A DNA stretch of 64,000 bases from Ruminococcus sp. (GTDB taxonomy: Bacteria; Bacillota; Clostridia; Oscillospirales; Ruminococcaceae), in the NCBI GenBank assembly GCA_017543335.1, contig JAFYGE010000011.1, positions 1 through 64,000 of the forward strand. Direction: 5' to 3'. Under the pieces are notes generated by a model. It was given only the letters and a program-made list of their open reading frames with translations. It ran no database searches and was not told where the DNA came from. Of the stretch, positions 44,492 through 53,895 are shown one piece after another (the first letter of the stretch is position 1; every line of letters starts with the position of its first letter). The position numbers and the translations under genes are program-made.

Positions 44492-46843
44492 ATGAGTAAA
44501 ATGACGGAATTACAGGATGCCGAAGTAAAAATAAAGGAAATAGCAGAACGTATTTCAAATCTTCGTGAGGACCTCGGTTTTTCCGTAGAGGAAATGGCTG
44601 CAAATACCGGATGCTCGGTCGATGATTACAAAAAATATGAATCAGGTGAAAAGGACTTCAGTTTTACTTTCATCTATCAATGTGCTAACACCTTTAATGT
44701 CGATATAACCGATCTCATGGAAGGAAGCAGTCCTGAACTCAGCGGCTATACTATAACCCGCAAAGGCGAAGGAGTGCCAATAGTCCGCAGAAAGGGATTT
44801 ACATATAACCGTCTTGCTTCAAAATTCAAGAACAAAACTGTAGAACCATTTCACGTTATCATCCCCTACTCTGAGGAAGCTTTATCTCAGCCTCTTCATA
44901 TGGCAAGCCATGCCGGTCAGGAAATGGACATCGTCCTCAAGGGAACTCTCCGTATGACCGTAGGTTCACATACAGAGATACTCCACGAGGGCGACTGTAT
45001 CTACTACGACAGCTCTATGCCGCATGACGAAGTAGCTCTTGGCGGTGAAGACTGCGAGATATACGCATTCGTAATGGCTCCCCGTGGTACAACAGGTATG
45101 GCTGAATATAAGGAGCACGTCGCAGAACATCATCTGACCAATGTGGACAAGGCTGGTCTGCTCCACCCTGTTGCAGAAAAATTTGTAAAATGTGAAACTA
45201 ATGAAAACGGAGTCCTTAGTGCTGTTCATTTTGTCAACGAAGAAAAGTTCAACTTTGCTTATGATATCGTTGATGCATTGGCAGAAAAGTCTCCTGATAA
45301 AACAGCTATGATATATGTCGATGTCGATCACAATGAGCGTCATTTTACTTTCAAGGACATCAAGAAGTATTCTTGTCAGACTGCAAACTATTTCAAGTCA
45401 CTCGGCATCAAAAAAGGTGACCGTGTTATGCTGATCCTTAAAAGACATTATCAGTTCTGGTTCTCAATAATCGCTCTTCATCGTATCGGAGCTCTTGTTA
45501 TTCCTGCTTCAAATATGCTCAAGGAGCACGATCTGGAGTATCGCTTTAACTCGGCTGAAATATCTGCTATCGTATGTACCTCCGACGGTGATGTTGCGGA
45601 CGAAGTAGACAAGGCTTGTGCAGTATCCCCTACACTTAAAACAAAAATAGTCGTCAATGGTCAGAGAGAAGGCTGGCATGATTTCAATGCAGAGCTCCCT
45701 GCATACAGCACTCATTTTGAACGTACTGATGATACTCCGTGCGGAACTGATCCTATGCTTATATTCTTCAGCTCAGGAACATCAGGTAACCCTAAGCTGG
45801 TACTTCACAGCTATCAGTATCCACTCGGTCACTACGTAACTGCCCGCTACTGGCAGAATGCCGATCCAAACGGTCTGCACTTCACTATCTCAGATACAGG
45901 CTGGGGCAAGGCTCTCTGGGGCAAGCTTTACGGTCAGTGGATGTGCGAGGCGGCTGTATTCGTATACGATTTCGACCGTTTCCACGCTGACGACATCCTC
46001 CCGATGTTCAAGAAATATAATGTCACATCTTTCTGTGCACCTCCTACTATGTACCGCTTCTTTATCAAAGAAGACCTTTCAAAGTACGATCTTTCTTCAC
46101 TAAAATATGCTTGTATCGCAGGTGAAGCTCTCAATCCGGAAGTATTCCACCAGTTCTACCGTGCAACCGGCATCAAGCTCATGGAAGGCTTTGGTCAGAC
46201 TGAAACTACACTTTCTATCGCAAATGTAGTGGGCATGGAGCCTAAGCCCGGAAGTATGGGAAAACCAAATCCACAATATGACGTTCAGGTGCTTCTCCCT
46301 GACGGTACTCCTGCAGGTGTCGGAGAAACAGGTGAGATTTGCATAAAGCTCAAAAATGACAGTGCCGCAGGTTACGGCGTTCCCGGACTTGCACTCTGTT
46401 ATTATGGTGATGAAGAAAATACTGCTGAAACATGGCGTGAAGGCTACTACCACACCGGCGATACCGCATGGGTAGATGAAGACGGTTACTTCTGGTATGT
46501 CGGCAGAGTCGATGACGTCATCAAGTCATCAGGCTACCGTATCGGACCTTTTGAGATAGAGAGCGTTCTTATGGAACTTCCATACGTACTTGAATGTGCT
46601 GTTACAGGTGTTCCGGATGAAATCAGAGGACAGGTAGTCAAGGCTACGATCGTCCTTACAAAAGACAAAACTGCTTCCGATGAGCTCGTAAAAGAAATAA
46701 AGGAATATGTCAAGCACCGTACTGCTCCTTACAAATATCCAAGAGTTATCGAATTTGTTTCAGAACTTCCTAAAACTGTAGGAAGCGGTAAGATACGCCG
46801 TGCTGCTATCCGTGAAATGGACAAAGCTAAGTATCAGAAGTAA
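44492..46843 (+). CDS. XRE-cupin-acyl-CoA synthetase fusion protein
   Basis: Three parts in 783 residues. Residues 15-75 are an XRE/Cro helix-turn-helix (ISNLREDLGFSVEEMAANTGCS). Residues 105-195 are a cupin with a metal-site-like H-x5-E set (HMASHAGQEMD) and PHDEVALGG. Residues 250-780 are an ANL ligase: FFSSGTSGNPKL, GFGQTET, YHTGDTAW, GRVDDVIKSSGYR, and the C-terminal SGKIRR lysine. The ligase resembles medium-chain or aryl acyl-CoA synthetases. It likely activates a carboxylic acid, perhaps an amino-acid-derived one given the T-box, while the front half senses a ligand or binds DNA. AAGGAGAG precedes the ATG. The transcript ends at the bidirectional hairpin at 46972-47006. Confidence 0.9.
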   Translation: MSKMTELQDAEVKIKEIAERISNLREDLGFSVEEMAANTGCSVDDYKKYESGEKDFSFTFIYQCANTFNVDITDLMEGSSPELSGYTITRKGEGVPIVRRKGFTYNRLASKFKNKTVEPFHVIIPYSEEALSQPLHMASHAGQEMDIVLKGTLRMTVGSHTEILHEGDCIYYDSSMPHDEVALGGEDCEIYAFVMAPRGTTGMAEYKEHVAEHHLTNVDKAGLLHPVAEKFVKCETNENGVLSAVHFVNEEKFNFAYDIVDALAEKSPDKTAMIYVDVDHNERHFTFKDIKKYSCQTANYFKSLGIKKGDRVMLILKRHYQFWFSIIALHRIGALVIPASNMLKEHDLEYRFNSAEISAIVCTSDGDVADEVDKACAVSPTLKTKIVVNGQREGWHDFNAELPAYSTHFERTDDTPCGTDPMLIFFSSGTSGNPKLVLHSYQYPLGHYVTARYWQNADPNGLHFTISDTGWGKALWGKLYGQWMCEAAVFVYDFDRFHADDILPMFKKYNVTSFCAPPTMYRFFIKEDLSKYDLSSLKYACIAGEALNPEVFHQFYRATGIKLMEGFGQTETTLSIANVVGMEPKPGSMGKPNPQYDVQVLLPDGTPAGVGETGEICIKLKNDSAAGYGVPGLALCYYGDEENTAETWREGYYHTGDTAWVDEDGYFWYVGRVDDVIKSSGYRIGPFEIESVLMELPYVLECAVTGVPDEIRGQVVKATIVLTKDKTASDELVKEIKEYVKHRTAPYKYPRVIEFVSELPKTVGSGKIRRAAIREMDKAKYQK

Positions 46844-46905
46844 ACTCGGACTTTGCGGACGAAATTTTGGGACATATTAAAATATCATATCAATAAATAA
46901 TAAAA

Positions 46906-46925
46906 GGCAGCCAGAAATGGCTGCC
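46906..46925 (-). terminator. Terminator hairpin for the minus-strand transcript
   Basis: GGCAGCCA and TGGCTGCC pair perfectly around GAAA (TTTC on the minus strand). The T run follows only on the minus strand, so it probably terminates the asparagine synthase operon. Confidence 0.7.
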
Positions 46926-46971
46926 TCAGCTTGTAAATAAACAAAAAAGCAAAGCGAATAGAAAAGAAAAA

Positions 46972-47006
46972 GCTCTCCATCAAGCAATGTGGAGAGCATA
47001 TTTTTT
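46972..47006. terminator. Bidirectional terminator between convergent genes
   Basis: GCTCTCCA (46972-46979) and TGGAGAGC (46990-46997) pair around a ten-base loop, with TTTTTT on the plus side and a run of A (T on the minus strand) on the other. Confidence 0.8.
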
Positions 47007-47093
47007 GATATTCATTGCAGCAAAATTAAGCCTGACCCATTTGTTAACTTCAAAGAGATCTCTGACATGAATGTAACGCATACCATGCTTTTT
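46980..47093 (-). pseudogene. Transposase C-terminal remnant
   Basis: A minus-strand frame of about 37 codons (ATG at 47081) encodes KKHGMRYIHV...EVNKWVRLNFAAMNIKKYA, which reads like the last part of an IS1182/IS5-type DDE transposase, where a G-(M/Y)-R segment and an N-(I/L)-K-K-L tail are usual. A stop lies immediately upstream and the rest of the element is absent. The terminator stem overlaps its end. It marks an old insertion site. Confidence 0.5.
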
Positions 47094-47126
47094 TCAGGCT
47101 TTTTCCTCTTTCGATACCGCTTTTTA

Positions 47127-48665
47127 TTATCTCTTTACGAAGTACTCCTCATACCATACGAGGAATGTGTAGATAGTCCAGATTTTTCTCCAATTATCGG
47201 AGTTGCCGCCAACATACTCGTCGTAAATAGCATTTATCTCGTCGAGATCAAAGAATTCAGCAGCCATTTCGCTGTGGAATTTCTCTCTTACATCGGCATT
47301 AAAACGCTCGTCAGCAAGCCATATCCTTATAGGAACTATAAAGCCGAGCTTCTTACGAAACGCTATTTCGTCAGGGAGCACTTTTGCTGCCGCAGTTCTG
47401 AATGCGACCTTATTCTGCTCCTCATTGACTTTATACTCAGACGGCATACGTGAGGCAATATCAAATATTCTGCGATCTGTCAGAGGCATTCTTATCTCCA
47501 GACCGGCAGCGGTACTCATCTTGTCGACATTGAGATAAATGTCGCCTTCAAGCCATATCTGTATATCAACATCAGACATTTTTGTAAGCGGATCAAGCCC
47601 CTCAGTCTCGTCATAGATATACTTCACAAGATTGATAGGAAGTACTTCCGGATCATAATGCTTCAGTATACGCTGCTTTTCTTCCTCTTTCATTATGTTG
47701 GTATTTCCGACATAGAAAGTCTTTAGATTCTCACCATAACGCTCTGCATTACGGTACATATTGTATCCTCCGAAGAACTCATCTGCACCCTCTCCGGAAT
47801 AGCATAATTTAGTATGCTTTGCAGTTGAAAGGCATCCGAGTGTGAATACTATAGCTGATGCGTCACCTAAAGGCTGCTCCATATTATACATAACGTATGG
47901 AACTATATCGAAGAAGTCCTTAGGCTGGATATTAGCAACAGAGTGTTCAACTTTGAGAAGTTCAGCAGTCTTTGCAGCTACTCTTGACTCGTCAAAACGT
48001 TCCTCGTCATAACCGCATGAATCAGCTCTTTTTGCGTCGCTCATTGCGAGTACGTATGAGGAATCAACACCGCCGGAAAGGAATGACTCAGCAACTTCGC
48101 CGTCCTCCTTGACTTCCGTCATTATATGCTTTAGAGTTTCATGTATCTCATCTGCATATTCTTCAAGTGACTTACTTCTGTCCGGCTTGAATTCCGGAGT
48201 CCAGTAACGGTGTATTTCCAGCTTTCCGTTCTTGAACGAGAGCCAATGTCCGGGCATGAGCTTTTTCAGACCTTTGAAAAATGTATCTTCGCCGGCAACA
48301 TATGTCAGAGTCATATATATCTGGAGCATATCCTTATTAAGCTCTTTCACAAATCCGTCCTGAGCCATTATGTCACGTATCATAGTGCCGCACAGTAATC
48401 TGCCGTCTGCTGTCTGATAGTAGTAGAAAGGCTTTGTACCAAACTGGTCACGCACACAGAACAATTCCTGTTCAGCATCGTCCCAAACTGAAAATGCAAA
48501 CATTCCATAGATATGATCTGCTATATCATGTCCCCATTTTTCGTAACCCTTTTTCAGGATCTCCAGCTCTCTCTTTTCACGATCAAGACTGCTGTCTGCT
48601 CCAAGTTCATTACAGAGCTCCCTCCAGTTACGGATATGACCTCTGTACTCACGTATCTCTGCCAT
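47127..48665 (-). CDS. Asparagine synthase-like protein lacking the N-terminal glutaminase cysteine
   Basis: An AsnB relative of 512 residues. The synthetase domain is intact: PP-loop SGGVDSSYV near residue 200, then CYSGEGADEFFGGY. The glutaminase domain is cut short: the protein begins at a segment (RGHIRNWRELCNELG) that corresponds to about residue 60-70 of AsnB, so the Cys1 nucleophile and first strands are missing. GAGGTG before the ATG and an adjacent gpsA gene leave no room for the lost part. It should use ammonia directly, or adenylate another carboxylate as in beta-lactam and lasso-peptide enzymes. It ends the gpsA operon. Confidence 0.85.
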   Translation of the reverse strand: MAEIREYRGHIRNWRELCNELGADSSLDREKRELEILKKGYEKWGHDIADHIYGMFAFSVWDDAEQELFCVRDQFGTKPFYYYQTADGRLLCGTMIRDIMAQDGFVKELNKDMLQIYMTLTYVAGEDTFFKGLKKLMPGHWLSFKNGKLEIHRYWTPEFKPDRSKSLEEYADEIHETLKHIMTEVKEDGEVAESFLSGGVDSSYVLAMSDAKRADSCGYDEERFDESRVAAKTAELLKVEHSVANIQPKDFFDIVPYVMYNMEQPLGDASAIVFTLGCLSTAKHTKLCYSGEGADEFFGGYNMYRNAERYGENLKTFYVGNTNIMKEEEKQRILKHYDPEVLPINLVKYIYDETEGLDPLTKMSDVDIQIWLEGDIYLNVDKMSTAAGLEIRMPLTDRRIFDIASRMPSEYKVNEEQNKVAFRTAAAKVLPDEIAFRKKLGFIVPIRIWLADERFNADVREKFHSEMAAEFFDLDEINAIYDEYVGGNSDNWRKIWTIYTFLVWYEEYFVKR

Positions 48666-48693
48666 TATAATTCACCTCGAAAAATGTTATTTA

Positions 48694-49686
48694 TTATACT
48701 TCTTCGTAAACCTGCGGACGATTCATAAGTGCTCCAAGAGCTCTTCTTACATCTCCGCCTTTGAATAATACTTCATTTAACTGCTCTGTTATAGGCATTT
48801 CCACACCGAGTTTCTGTGCGAGGTCATATGCTGCCTTACAGCAGAAGTATCCCTCTACTGTTCCGACTCTCTTCACAGCTTCTTCCGGAGAAACTCCCTG
48901 ACCGATAAGTATACCTGCACGGCGGTTTCTGCTGTGCATACTTGTACAAGTAACTATAAGGTCGCCTATTCCTGTAAGTCCGCTGAATGTTACAGTGTCA
49001 GCACCGGCAGCTTTTCCGAGTCTTGCTATCTCGTGGATACCTCTGGTCATGAGAGCAGCTTTTGTATTGTCTCCATAGCCAAGACCATCACATATTCCCA
49101 CGCAAAGTGCGATGATATTTTTGAGTGCTCCGCCGAGCTCACATCCCTTGACATCGTCGTTGAGATAAATTCTGAGATAATCCTTGCCAAGCTCTCTCTG
49201 AACATACTCAGCTGCTTCATGATTGTTTGATGCAGCAACGACTGTTGTCGGAATACATCTTGCAACTTCTTCTGCATGAGAAGGACCGGAAAGTACTACA
49301 AGCTTATCAGTCTTTATTTCCTCACTTATGACCTCACTCAATGTTTTCAGACTGCCTTCTTCAAGACCCTTTCCTGTATTGAGTATGACCATATTTTCGG
49401 TTATATATGGAGCAGCCTCTTTAGCTACGTTTCTCACAAATGAAGAAGGTATGCCAAAAATTACCATATCACAGCCTTTGATACAGGAAATATCACTTGT
49501 AAGAACGATGCTTTCTGAAATCGGCACTCCAGGAAGTTTCTGTATATGCTCACCGTGTTTTCTTATTTCATCTATCTCAGACTGAAATTTTGACCATACA
49601 GTTACATTGTGTTTTCCACAGTGCTCCGCCATTATTGCCAGACTGAGACCAAAGCCTCCTGAACCAAGTATAACGATCTTTGCCAT
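48694..49686 (-). CDS. gpsA: NAD(P)-dependent glycerol-3-phosphate dehydrogenase
   Basis: A 330-residue GpsA. Nucleotide binding is at ILGSGGFGLSLA, and SGPSHAEEVA, GCELGGALKN with the catalytic lysine, and TFSGLTGIGDLIVTC are family motifs. It makes sn-glycerol 3-phosphate for phospholipid synthesis, which is the substrate of the PlsY enzyme encoded directly upstream. The order der-plsY-gpsA is common in Bacillota. AGAGAG lies before the ATG. Confidence 0.97.
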   Translation of the reverse strand: MAKIVILGSGGFGLSLAIMAEHCGKHNVTVWSKFQSEIDEIRKHGEHIQKLPGVPISESIVLTSDISCIKGCDMVIFGIPSSFVRNVAKEAAPYITENMVILNTGKGLEEGSLKTLSEVISEEIKTDKLVVLSGPSHAEEVARCIPTTVVAASNNHEAAEYVQRELGKDYLRIYLNDDVKGCELGGALKNIIALCVGICDGLGYGDNTKAALMTRGIHEIARLGKAAGADTVTFSGLTGIGDLIVTCTSMHSRNRRAGILIGQGVSPEEAVKRVGTVEGYFCCKAAYDLAQKLGVEMPITEQLNEVLFKGGDVRRALGALMNRPQVYEEV

Positions 49687-49715
49687 AAATTCTCTCTCCC
49701 TCCGATAAAAAACAA

Positions 49716-50399
49716 TTACGTCTCTTCATGTACGTCCTTACTCTTGAATTTGAATTTATTTTCAGTTCCGTTCTTTAATCTTACGATATTTGTACGGTGC
49801 ATCCATATTACCATACCCATCATCGGCAATGTGAGCATCATGTACAAAAAGCTCCTGCCGAAAGAATTCTGCTCAACGATCAGCGACATGAGCAGTGTTG
49901 CAAGAGGAACATACGAACAGCTTATTATCGATGCAAGCGATACATATTTTGATAACGCAAGCACAACTATGAATATAGTTATACAGGCTATGAATACCTT
50001 TGGATTAACTGCAAGGAATGTTGATGCTGCGACCAGAACTCCTTTTCCGCCTTTAAATCCGTAATATATAGGATAGATGTGTCCTATTATTGCAAAGAAA
50101 CCTGCAATGTATCCTATGTAATGAGTATCGTTACCTGAGCCTATACCTGCGTTTATCAGATTACAGAATCCTCTTGACATCGTTACAGCGATGATTCCTT
50201 TCAGAAGGTCACCGGCAAGGGTTATTGCTGCACACGTACTTCCTGCACAGCGTAAAGTATTCGTAAGACCGGCATTATGACTGCCCATAGTCCTTATATC
50301 CTTGCCTTTGAGCAGTCTTACTGAAATAATAGAAGAATTCAGACTTCCTAAAAAATATCCGCTTGCAGCAGCAAATATAAGTGCTAACAAAACTTTCAT
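49716..50399 (-). CDS. plsY: Glycerol-3-phosphate acyltransferase PlsY
   Basis: An integral membrane acyltransferase with five or six helices. The conserved motifs GSLNSS, DIRTMGSHNAGLTNTLR, GHIYPIYYGFKGGKGV and a late membrane helix are present. It transfers the acyl group of acyl-phosphate to glycerol 3-phosphate. At 227 residues it is slightly longer than usual because of a basic C-terminal tail. Its ATG overlaps the der stop (TAATG). Confidence 0.96.
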   Translation of the reverse strand: MKVLLALIFAAASGYFLGSLNSSIISVRLLKGKDIRTMGSHNAGLTNTLRCAGSTCAAITLAGDLLKGIIAVTMSRGFCNLINAGIGSGNDTHYIGYIAGFFAIIGHIYPIYYGFKGGKGVLVAASTFLAVNPKVFIACITIFIVVLALSKYVSLASIISCSYVPLATLLMSLIVEQNSFGRSFLYMMLTLPMMGMVIWMHRTNIVRLKNGTENKFKFKSKDVHEET

Positions 50400-51727
50400 T
50401 ATTTATCACTTCCTCCTCTTTCACGCACTATGAACCTTACGGGAGTTCCCTCAAGTCCGAATGTAGAGCGTATCTGATTTTCGATATATCTTCTGTAAGA
50501 GAAGTGGAAAAGGTCAGCTCTGTTTACGAAAGTGACAAATGTAGGCGGCTTTGTAGACGGCTGGGTCATATAGTATATCTTCAGACGTCTGCCCTTATCC
50601 GACGGCGGCTGCACCCTTGTAGTAGCATATGCAAGAACATCATTCAACATTCCTGTTGATATTCTCATGCTATTCTGCTCGTAGGTGTATTTTATAAGCT
50701 CATAAAGCTTATTGATACGCTGTCCGGTCTTAGCCGAAATGAACACGAACGGTACATATGACATGAAACTGAAATCATTTTCAAGCTTTGTTCTGAACTC
50801 CTGCATGGTCTTATCATCTTTTTCTATAAGGTCCCATTTATTGACAGCAACTACACACGCTTTTCCCTGTTCATGAGCGTATCCTGCTACCTTGGAATCC
50901 TGTTCAGTAAAGCCCTCTGATGCATCAAGCATTATAACACACACATCAGCTCGGTCAACAGCCATATAAGCTCTGAGCACGCTGTAGTGCTCTATCTTTT
51001 CTGTGACCTTCGATTTCTTACGTATACCGGCAGTGTCGATAAAAACAAACTTGCCATAGTCATTTTCAATAACTGTATCCGTTGAATCACGGGTAGTACC
51101 TGCTATATTCGAGACTATAACACGCTCCTCACCTGCAATCTTGTTGATAAGTGAGGATTTTCCGGCATTTGGCTTTCCTATGACCGCAACCTTGATATAC
51201 TCATCCTCATACTCCTCTTCCTTGGTATCCGGAAGATACTCATATATTTTATCAAGCATATCTCCTGTACCATGACCGTGTACCGAGGATATCGGATAAG
51301 GGTCACCAAGTCCGAGATTATAGAACTCGTATATCTCCATAGGAGGCTCACCGAGCGTATCGCACTTATTTACGGCAAGTATTACCGGTTTGCCGCTTTT
51401 CAAAAGCATCTGAGCGACTGCATAGTCATCAGCAGTTACTCCGCAGCGTATATCAGTCACAAACACTATAACATCAGCCTTTTCAATAGCAAGTTCAGAC
51501 TGACGACGCATCTGTGCAAGTATAACATCATCGCTGTCCGGCTCGATACCGCCGGTGTCCACTATCATGAACTCCTTGCCACGCCATTCGCATTTAGAAT
51601 AGATACGATCACGGGTCACTCCCGGAGTATCTTCAACTATTGAAAGACGCTGACCTATAAGTTTATTGAATAAAGTGGACTTTCCAACATTAGGTCTTCC
51701 GACTACTGCTACTATCGGAATTGACAT
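50399..51727 (-). CDS. der: Ribosome biogenesis GTPase Der (EngA)
   Basis: Two tandem GTPase domains and a C-terminal KH-like domain in 442 residues. The first has GRPNVGKST, DTGG and NKCD; the second GKPNAGKSS, DTAGIRKKSK and NKWD. The KH part ends with the NRADLFHFSYRRYIENQIR segment. It acts in 50S subunit maturation. The ATG at 51727 with AGGAG upstream is preferred to the in-frame GTG three codons earlier. Confidence 0.98.
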   Translation of the reverse strand: MSIPIVAVVGRPNVGKSTLFNKLIGQRLSIVEDTPGVTRDRIYSKCEWRGKEFMIVDTGGIEPDSDDVILAQMRRQSELAIEKADVIVFVTDIRCGVTADDYAVAQMLLKSGKPVILAVNKCDTLGEPPMEIYEFYNLGLGDPYPISSVHGHGTGDMLDKIYEYLPDTKEEEYEDEYIKVAVIGKPNAGKSSLINKIAGEERVIVSNIAGTTRDSTDTVIENDYGKFVFIDTAGIRKKSKVTEKIEHYSVLRAYMAVDRADVCVIMLDASEGFTEQDSKVAGYAHEQGKACVVAVNKWDLIEKDDKTMQEFRTKLENDFSFMSYVPFVFISAKTGQRINKLYELIKYTYEQNSMRISTGMLNDVLAYATTRVQPPSDKGRRLKIYYMTQPSTKPPTFVTFVNRADLFHFSYRRYIENQIRSTFGLEGTPVRFIVRERGGSDK

Positions 51728-51753
51728 GATCTCCACTCTCCTTTCATTATATT

Positions 51754-53055
51754 TTAATATGTAATTCCCATCATTGCATCAAGAAGCTCATAACCGTCGC
51801 TGTTCGTAGTGACTACCTTGATACCGAGTTCACGCTCTACATCACCGATAGTCATGTCGTCCAAAAACACGTCCGAGTCTCGTCTTACCATTGATGACGA
51901 GAGCAAAAGCTCCGTACCGAGGTCTTTACCCTTTAGCTGGGCAATGAGGTCCTGAGCTGTTATAAGTCCTGTTACAGTGATAGTATCGCCAAAAAAGTCA
52001 TTTCTTATCCGGTACACATCGCATCTGAGCTGAGGAAACTTGTCCTCGGCCATTTTTGCAAGTGATGATATAACTCCATATGGAGAATATCCGGTTGCGA
52101 TCGTAACATGACGGTCTTCACCCTCCCATTCAGCCATATCAAGAGCACTATAGAACTCGTCCATGAGCGATCTGAGCATACCTACTCCATTTTCGTACTG
52201 TGGATAATCCTCATAGACCTCAGCAGGCGGTATCTCTCTGCCTGCCAGCAGGTAGAACTCATCAGAAGGAAAGACTGTTCTCGTACCGAATTTTTCAAGG
52301 AATTCACGCTGATAGCTCTCGATTATATCCAAAGTCTCAGCCGCACCCTCCGGAGTAAATGGTGTAAGCGGATAAAGTCCCTCACGGTATTTTGTAACTC
52401 CAAGCGGAACAACAGCCATACTCGTGATATTAGGCATAAGTGTACCGAGATCGGTAAGAGTTCTGCGAAGCTCGTCACCGTCATTAAGTCCCGGACAGCA
52501 CACTACCTGACAATTCAGCTTTATACCATTCTGTGCGAGCTGCCATATAAATTTCAGCTTTTCACCTGCAAATCGGTTATGCATCATTTTGACACGCAGC
52601 TCCGGATTTGTCGTATGGACTGACACATTGATATTTAGCTTCATTTCTATGATACGGTCTATATCAGACTGGCTCATATTGGTCAAAGTAACGTAATTTC
52701 CCTGCAAGAAAGAAAGTCTCGCATCATCGTCCTTGAAGTAGAGAGTTTCTCTCATTCCGGGTGGAAGCTGATCTATGAAACAGAACACGCACTTATTACT
52801 GCACGACTGTTTACTGTCCATAAGGAAGGTCTCGAACTCAAGGCCGAGATCATCGTACTCATCTTTCTGTATAGTTACAGTCAATTCCTCACCGTGGCGG
52901 ACTAAATCGAGTTTTACATCCGTTTCGGCTGCATAGTACATATAGTCGAGTACGTCCTTAACGCCATGACCGTTAATGCTAACGAGAATATCCCCGCTCT
53001 GAACACCACACTTATCTGCCGGCGAACCGGGAATTATGCTATTGATCTTTACCAT
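51754..53055 (-). CDS. DUF512 protein: PDZ-like plus radical-SAM-type cysteine cluster
   Basis: A 433-residue member of the DUF512 family found next to der in many clostridia. A PDZ-like N-terminus (GSPADKCGVQSGDILVSING) is followed by a cysteine cluster CSNKCVFCF near residue 85 that resembles a radical SAM site, and the DUF512 C-terminal domain (VVPLGVTKYREGLYPLTPF, FPSDEFY). The function is not established; some link it to ribosome or tRNA maturation because of its neighbours. It lies 26 bases ahead of der and shares its transcript. Confidence 0.9.
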   Translation of the reverse strand: MVKINSIIPGSPADKCGVQSGDILVSINGHGVKDVLDYMYYAAETDVKLDLVRHGEELTVTIQKDEYDDLGLEFETFLMDSKQSCSNKCVFCFIDQLPPGMRETLYFKDDDARLSFLQGNYVTLTNMSQSDIDRIIEMKLNINVSVHTTNPELRVKMMHNRFAGEKLKFIWQLAQNGIKLNCQVVCCPGLNDGDELRRTLTDLGTLMPNITSMAVVPLGVTKYREGLYPLTPFTPEGAAETLDIIESYQREFLEKFGTRTVFPSDEFYLLAGREIPPAEVYEDYPQYENGVGMLRSLMDEFYSALDMAEWEGEDRHVTIATGYSPYGVISSLAKMAEDKFPQLRCDVYRIRNDFFGDTITVTGLITAQDLIAQLKGKDLGTELLLSSSMVRRDSDVFLDDMTIGDVERELGIKVVTTNSDGYELLDAMMGITY

Positions 53056-53084
53056 AAATATAACTCCAAGCTGTCTTTGCAGTT

Positions 53085-53115
53085 AAAAAGGAGAGAAGGA
53101 ATACTCCTCCTCTCC
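53085..53115 (-). terminator. Terminator after rpmF
   Basis: On the minus strand a ten-pair stem GGAGAGGAGG/CCTTCTCTCC with a short loop is followed by five T. It separates the rpmF transcript from the DUF512-der genes. Confidence 0.85.
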
Positions 53116-53138
53116 TTCTCATACTCGTGTTCAGCTGA

Positions 53139-53324
53139 TTATTCAGCATCGATCTTAAGAACCTCTACGCCCTTATAGAAACCGCAGTTCTTGCAAACTC
53201 TATGTGGAGCTTTATATGCACCGCAGTTGTCACACTTTGACATAGCTGGTGCTTCGAGTTTCCATACAGCAGAACGTCTCTTATCACGTCTTGCCTTGGA
53301 AGTTTTTCTCTTCGGTACAGCCAT
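53139..53324 (-). CDS. rpmF: 50S ribosomal protein L32
   Basis: A 61-residue L32 starting [17 protein letters not shown], with two CxxC pairs (CDNC and CKNC) for a zinc ribbon. It is the zinc-binding form, so no Zur-type duplicate is implied. It follows the yceD homologue as in most bacteria. Confidence 0.98.
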   Translation of the reverse strand: MAVPKRKTSKARRDKRRSAVWKLEAPAMSKCDNCGAYKAPHRVCKNCGFYKGVEVLKIDAE

Positions 53325-53358
53325 TCTGGCACCTCCTTACAGAGCTTCACAGCTCAAA

Positions 53359-53805
53359 TTAATTAAGACAATCACACTCTCCCAGATTAAGATCCTGACC
53401 GCAAACCATACAAAGACCCTTACAATCGTCCTTGCAGAGGTTCTTTGTAGGAAGCTGAAGAAGCAGATCGGTAAGTGCGATCTCATTCAAATCAATGCTC
53501 TCACCATCAGCGACGATATAATCATCGTTTTCACCGTTGATGGAAGGAACAACAATATGGTCGAAGTCGAAGTGGTATTCTCTTTCAAGCTCTTTAAGGC
53601 ATCTGTCGCAGATGATATTAAGCGTGAAATCGACAGAATACTCCAGATAAACTACACCAGCCCTGTTATACACACGACCATTTATGCTTACAGGTGAACC
53701 AAACGTATACCCTCTTACATCAGAGAGTTCGTCCGCTCCTATCTCGCATGAGATATCTCTGGAATCCCCGACAATACTGAAAATCTGTTTTAAGTTAATC
53801 TTCAT
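53359..53805 (-). CDS. YceD/DUF177 family protein
   Basis: A 148-residue DUF177 protein. The CDRCLKEL segment near residue 66 and the C-terminal CKGLCMVCGQDLNLGECDC cluster are typical. Family members are encoded next to rpmF and are linked to rRNA (23S) accumulation in bacteria and plants. It is 34 bases upstream of rpmF and co-transcribed with it. Confidence 0.92.
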   Translation of the reverse strand: MKINLKQIFSIVGDSRDISCEIGADELSDVRGYTFGSPVSINGRVYNRAGVVYLEYSVDFTLNIICDRCLKELEREYHFDFDHIVVPSINGENDDYIVADGESIDLNEIALTDLLLQLPTKNLCKDDCKGLCMVCGQDLNLGECDCLN

Positions 53806-53895
53806 AATACAAATCCTTCAGAGCACCATAAGATACATTATACACCAATTGACCAAATATGTCAATAGTCCGGTATAAAAAACTTTTTTTGCAGA

